Shown piece by piece: positions 63,124 through 64,000 of a stretch of DNA of 64,000 nt. Position 1 is the first letter of the stretch; each line of letters opens with the position of its first letter. Origin of the DNA: Diprion similis. Lineage: Eukaryota; Arthropoda; Insecta; Hymenoptera; Diprionidae. The notes beneath the pieces were generated by a model. It was not told where the DNA came from and did not search any database. It saw only the letters and a program-made list of their open reading frames with translations. Location: assembly GCF_021155765.1 (NCBI RefSeq), contig NC_060116.1:11222001-11286000 (forward strand). Direction: 5' to 3'. The translations under genes were made by a program, and so were the position numbers.

Positions 63124-64000
63124 TAGACAGGAAACTTCTTAAACCACGCCTCAAGTGAAAAATCTTCTTTTTCACCATGGATCCGATCACCACGGATCCG
63201 AAATCGATGCCATTATCGTTGCAATGATTTGCATTTCAAAAATTTGAGATCACAACGTACCAAGTGATTTTCATTGATTTTTCACCGTTCCAAATAGTTT
63301 CCAGTGATTTTCCTGTGACGAGATTGTAAAACGAGAAAAATCAGTAGAAATCAGTCTAAATCAACGTTAATGAAATTTCGATTTCCACGCGAATCCCACT
63401 TTCATTCAAATAGCATCTTCATTTTAATTTGATGAATTTGATGAAAAGTGCAACCCCTCTGGTGTTAAGTTCGTTGCGAAAAGCTCGCGCCATATCTACT
63501 CGATAATCCACGTAATGTAGGATAATCTATAAATCCAAAAGCGAATCGGCATAATCCTCTCTCACCATAATCTTATCCTGAAACCTGAGAACCCCGTGTG
63601 CTCTGCAGTCCTATATAAGCTTTCAGAGTCTCTGACTGCGACGCCGAATATCGCCGAGGGTGAATTAGGGGAGAAGCTTTCAGAGCGTGGACAGCACCTC
63701 GGGGATCGAAAAGCTGCCTGGCTGGCTTCGCCATGTGACGACTGCAATCTAGCTAGTCGGTGACCCAATTGAAAACAATGGGCCGATGTCATACTTTCAT
63801 TATTCTTTCCTCCTCCGCTCGGATCCTAACAACGCATTCAGTCTGCTTGCGGTAATTATCACGTGCCTGTAATGCATGCATACTAATGTATAGCTAAATC
63901 TATTTTCCATATAAAATGTCCGCTGATCACCGATGATATTATATATGAGGCATTCCACCGCAAACCGACCTGCGTCTGATCCTCACCCCACTGAATTTTA

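Larger units (their letters stand above)
53452..64000 (+). other. Probable long first intron, open at the window edge
   Basis: AT-rich sequence without a recognisable exon on either strand. It contains a foldback repeat at about 57543-57790, TAA, AT, ATGC, GGTT and GAA microsatellites (listed separately), and many ATATAT patches. Open frames of 60-140 codons occur but are low-complexity or match nothing I know. It is an intron only if the exon at 53419 is real; otherwise it is intergenic. Confidence 0.5.

Noticed and set aside
1-64000. tRNA, rRNA or CRISPR features
   Set aside because: I looked for the T-loop GGTTCGA consensus with a flanking cloverleaf, rRNA-like blocks and regularly spaced short repeats and found none I could support by eye. 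A covariance-model scan would settle tRNAs and microRNAs.

Overview
This is a stretch of insect nuclear DNA: long AT-rich introns, canonical spliceosomal GT-AG sites, microsatellites and homopolymer runs, and no operons. The best guess is a hymenopteran. The window holds a nicotinic acetylcholine receptor (nAChR) pair of the alpha1/alpha2/beta2(alpha8) cluster known from flies and bees, and the beta2-type subunit keeps the two adjacent cysteines that Drosophila lost, as in the bee/beetle alpha8 form. Genus and species cannot be read from the sequence.

Layout. Positions 1-10,400 show no gene I can support; they are intergenic DNA or an intron of a gene lying to the left. A GC-rich block (about 10,430-10,870) and a strong donor at 11,004 probably mark the 5' end of nAChR alpha2, whose seven coding exons run on the + strand from 11,676 to 26,452 (547 aa). 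Facing it tail to tail is nAChR alpha8/beta2 on the - strand, twelve coding exons from 40,872 to 28,066 (536 aa), with one GC-AG intron and a 312-bp tandem repeat in its largest intron. Just upstream of alpha8, on the same strand, is a compact three-exon gene (44,849-41,638) for a 142-residue secreted, cysteine-poor, proline/arginine-rich protein with dibasic sites. I do not recognise it, and it is the main candidate novelty here. Next on the - strand is COG1 of the conserved oligomeric Golgi complex (52,704-47,663, eight coding exons, 910 aa). Divergent from COG1, a + strand gene starts at 53,419 with an 11-codon first exon and a strong donor; no second exon is evident before the window ends at 64,000.

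How the genes relate. Alpha2 and alpha8 are ligand-gated cation channel subunits of cholinergic synapses; four shared intron positions with identical phases, plus their adjacency, indicate descent from one duplicated gene. COG1 is a housekeeping Golgi tethering factor with no functional link to them. The putative secreted peptide gene lies between alpha8 and COG1, ending about 0.77 kb upstream of the alpha8 start codon. Exon joins were worked out by hand and checked by reading-frame phase; in all four multi-exon genes every junction keeps the frame.
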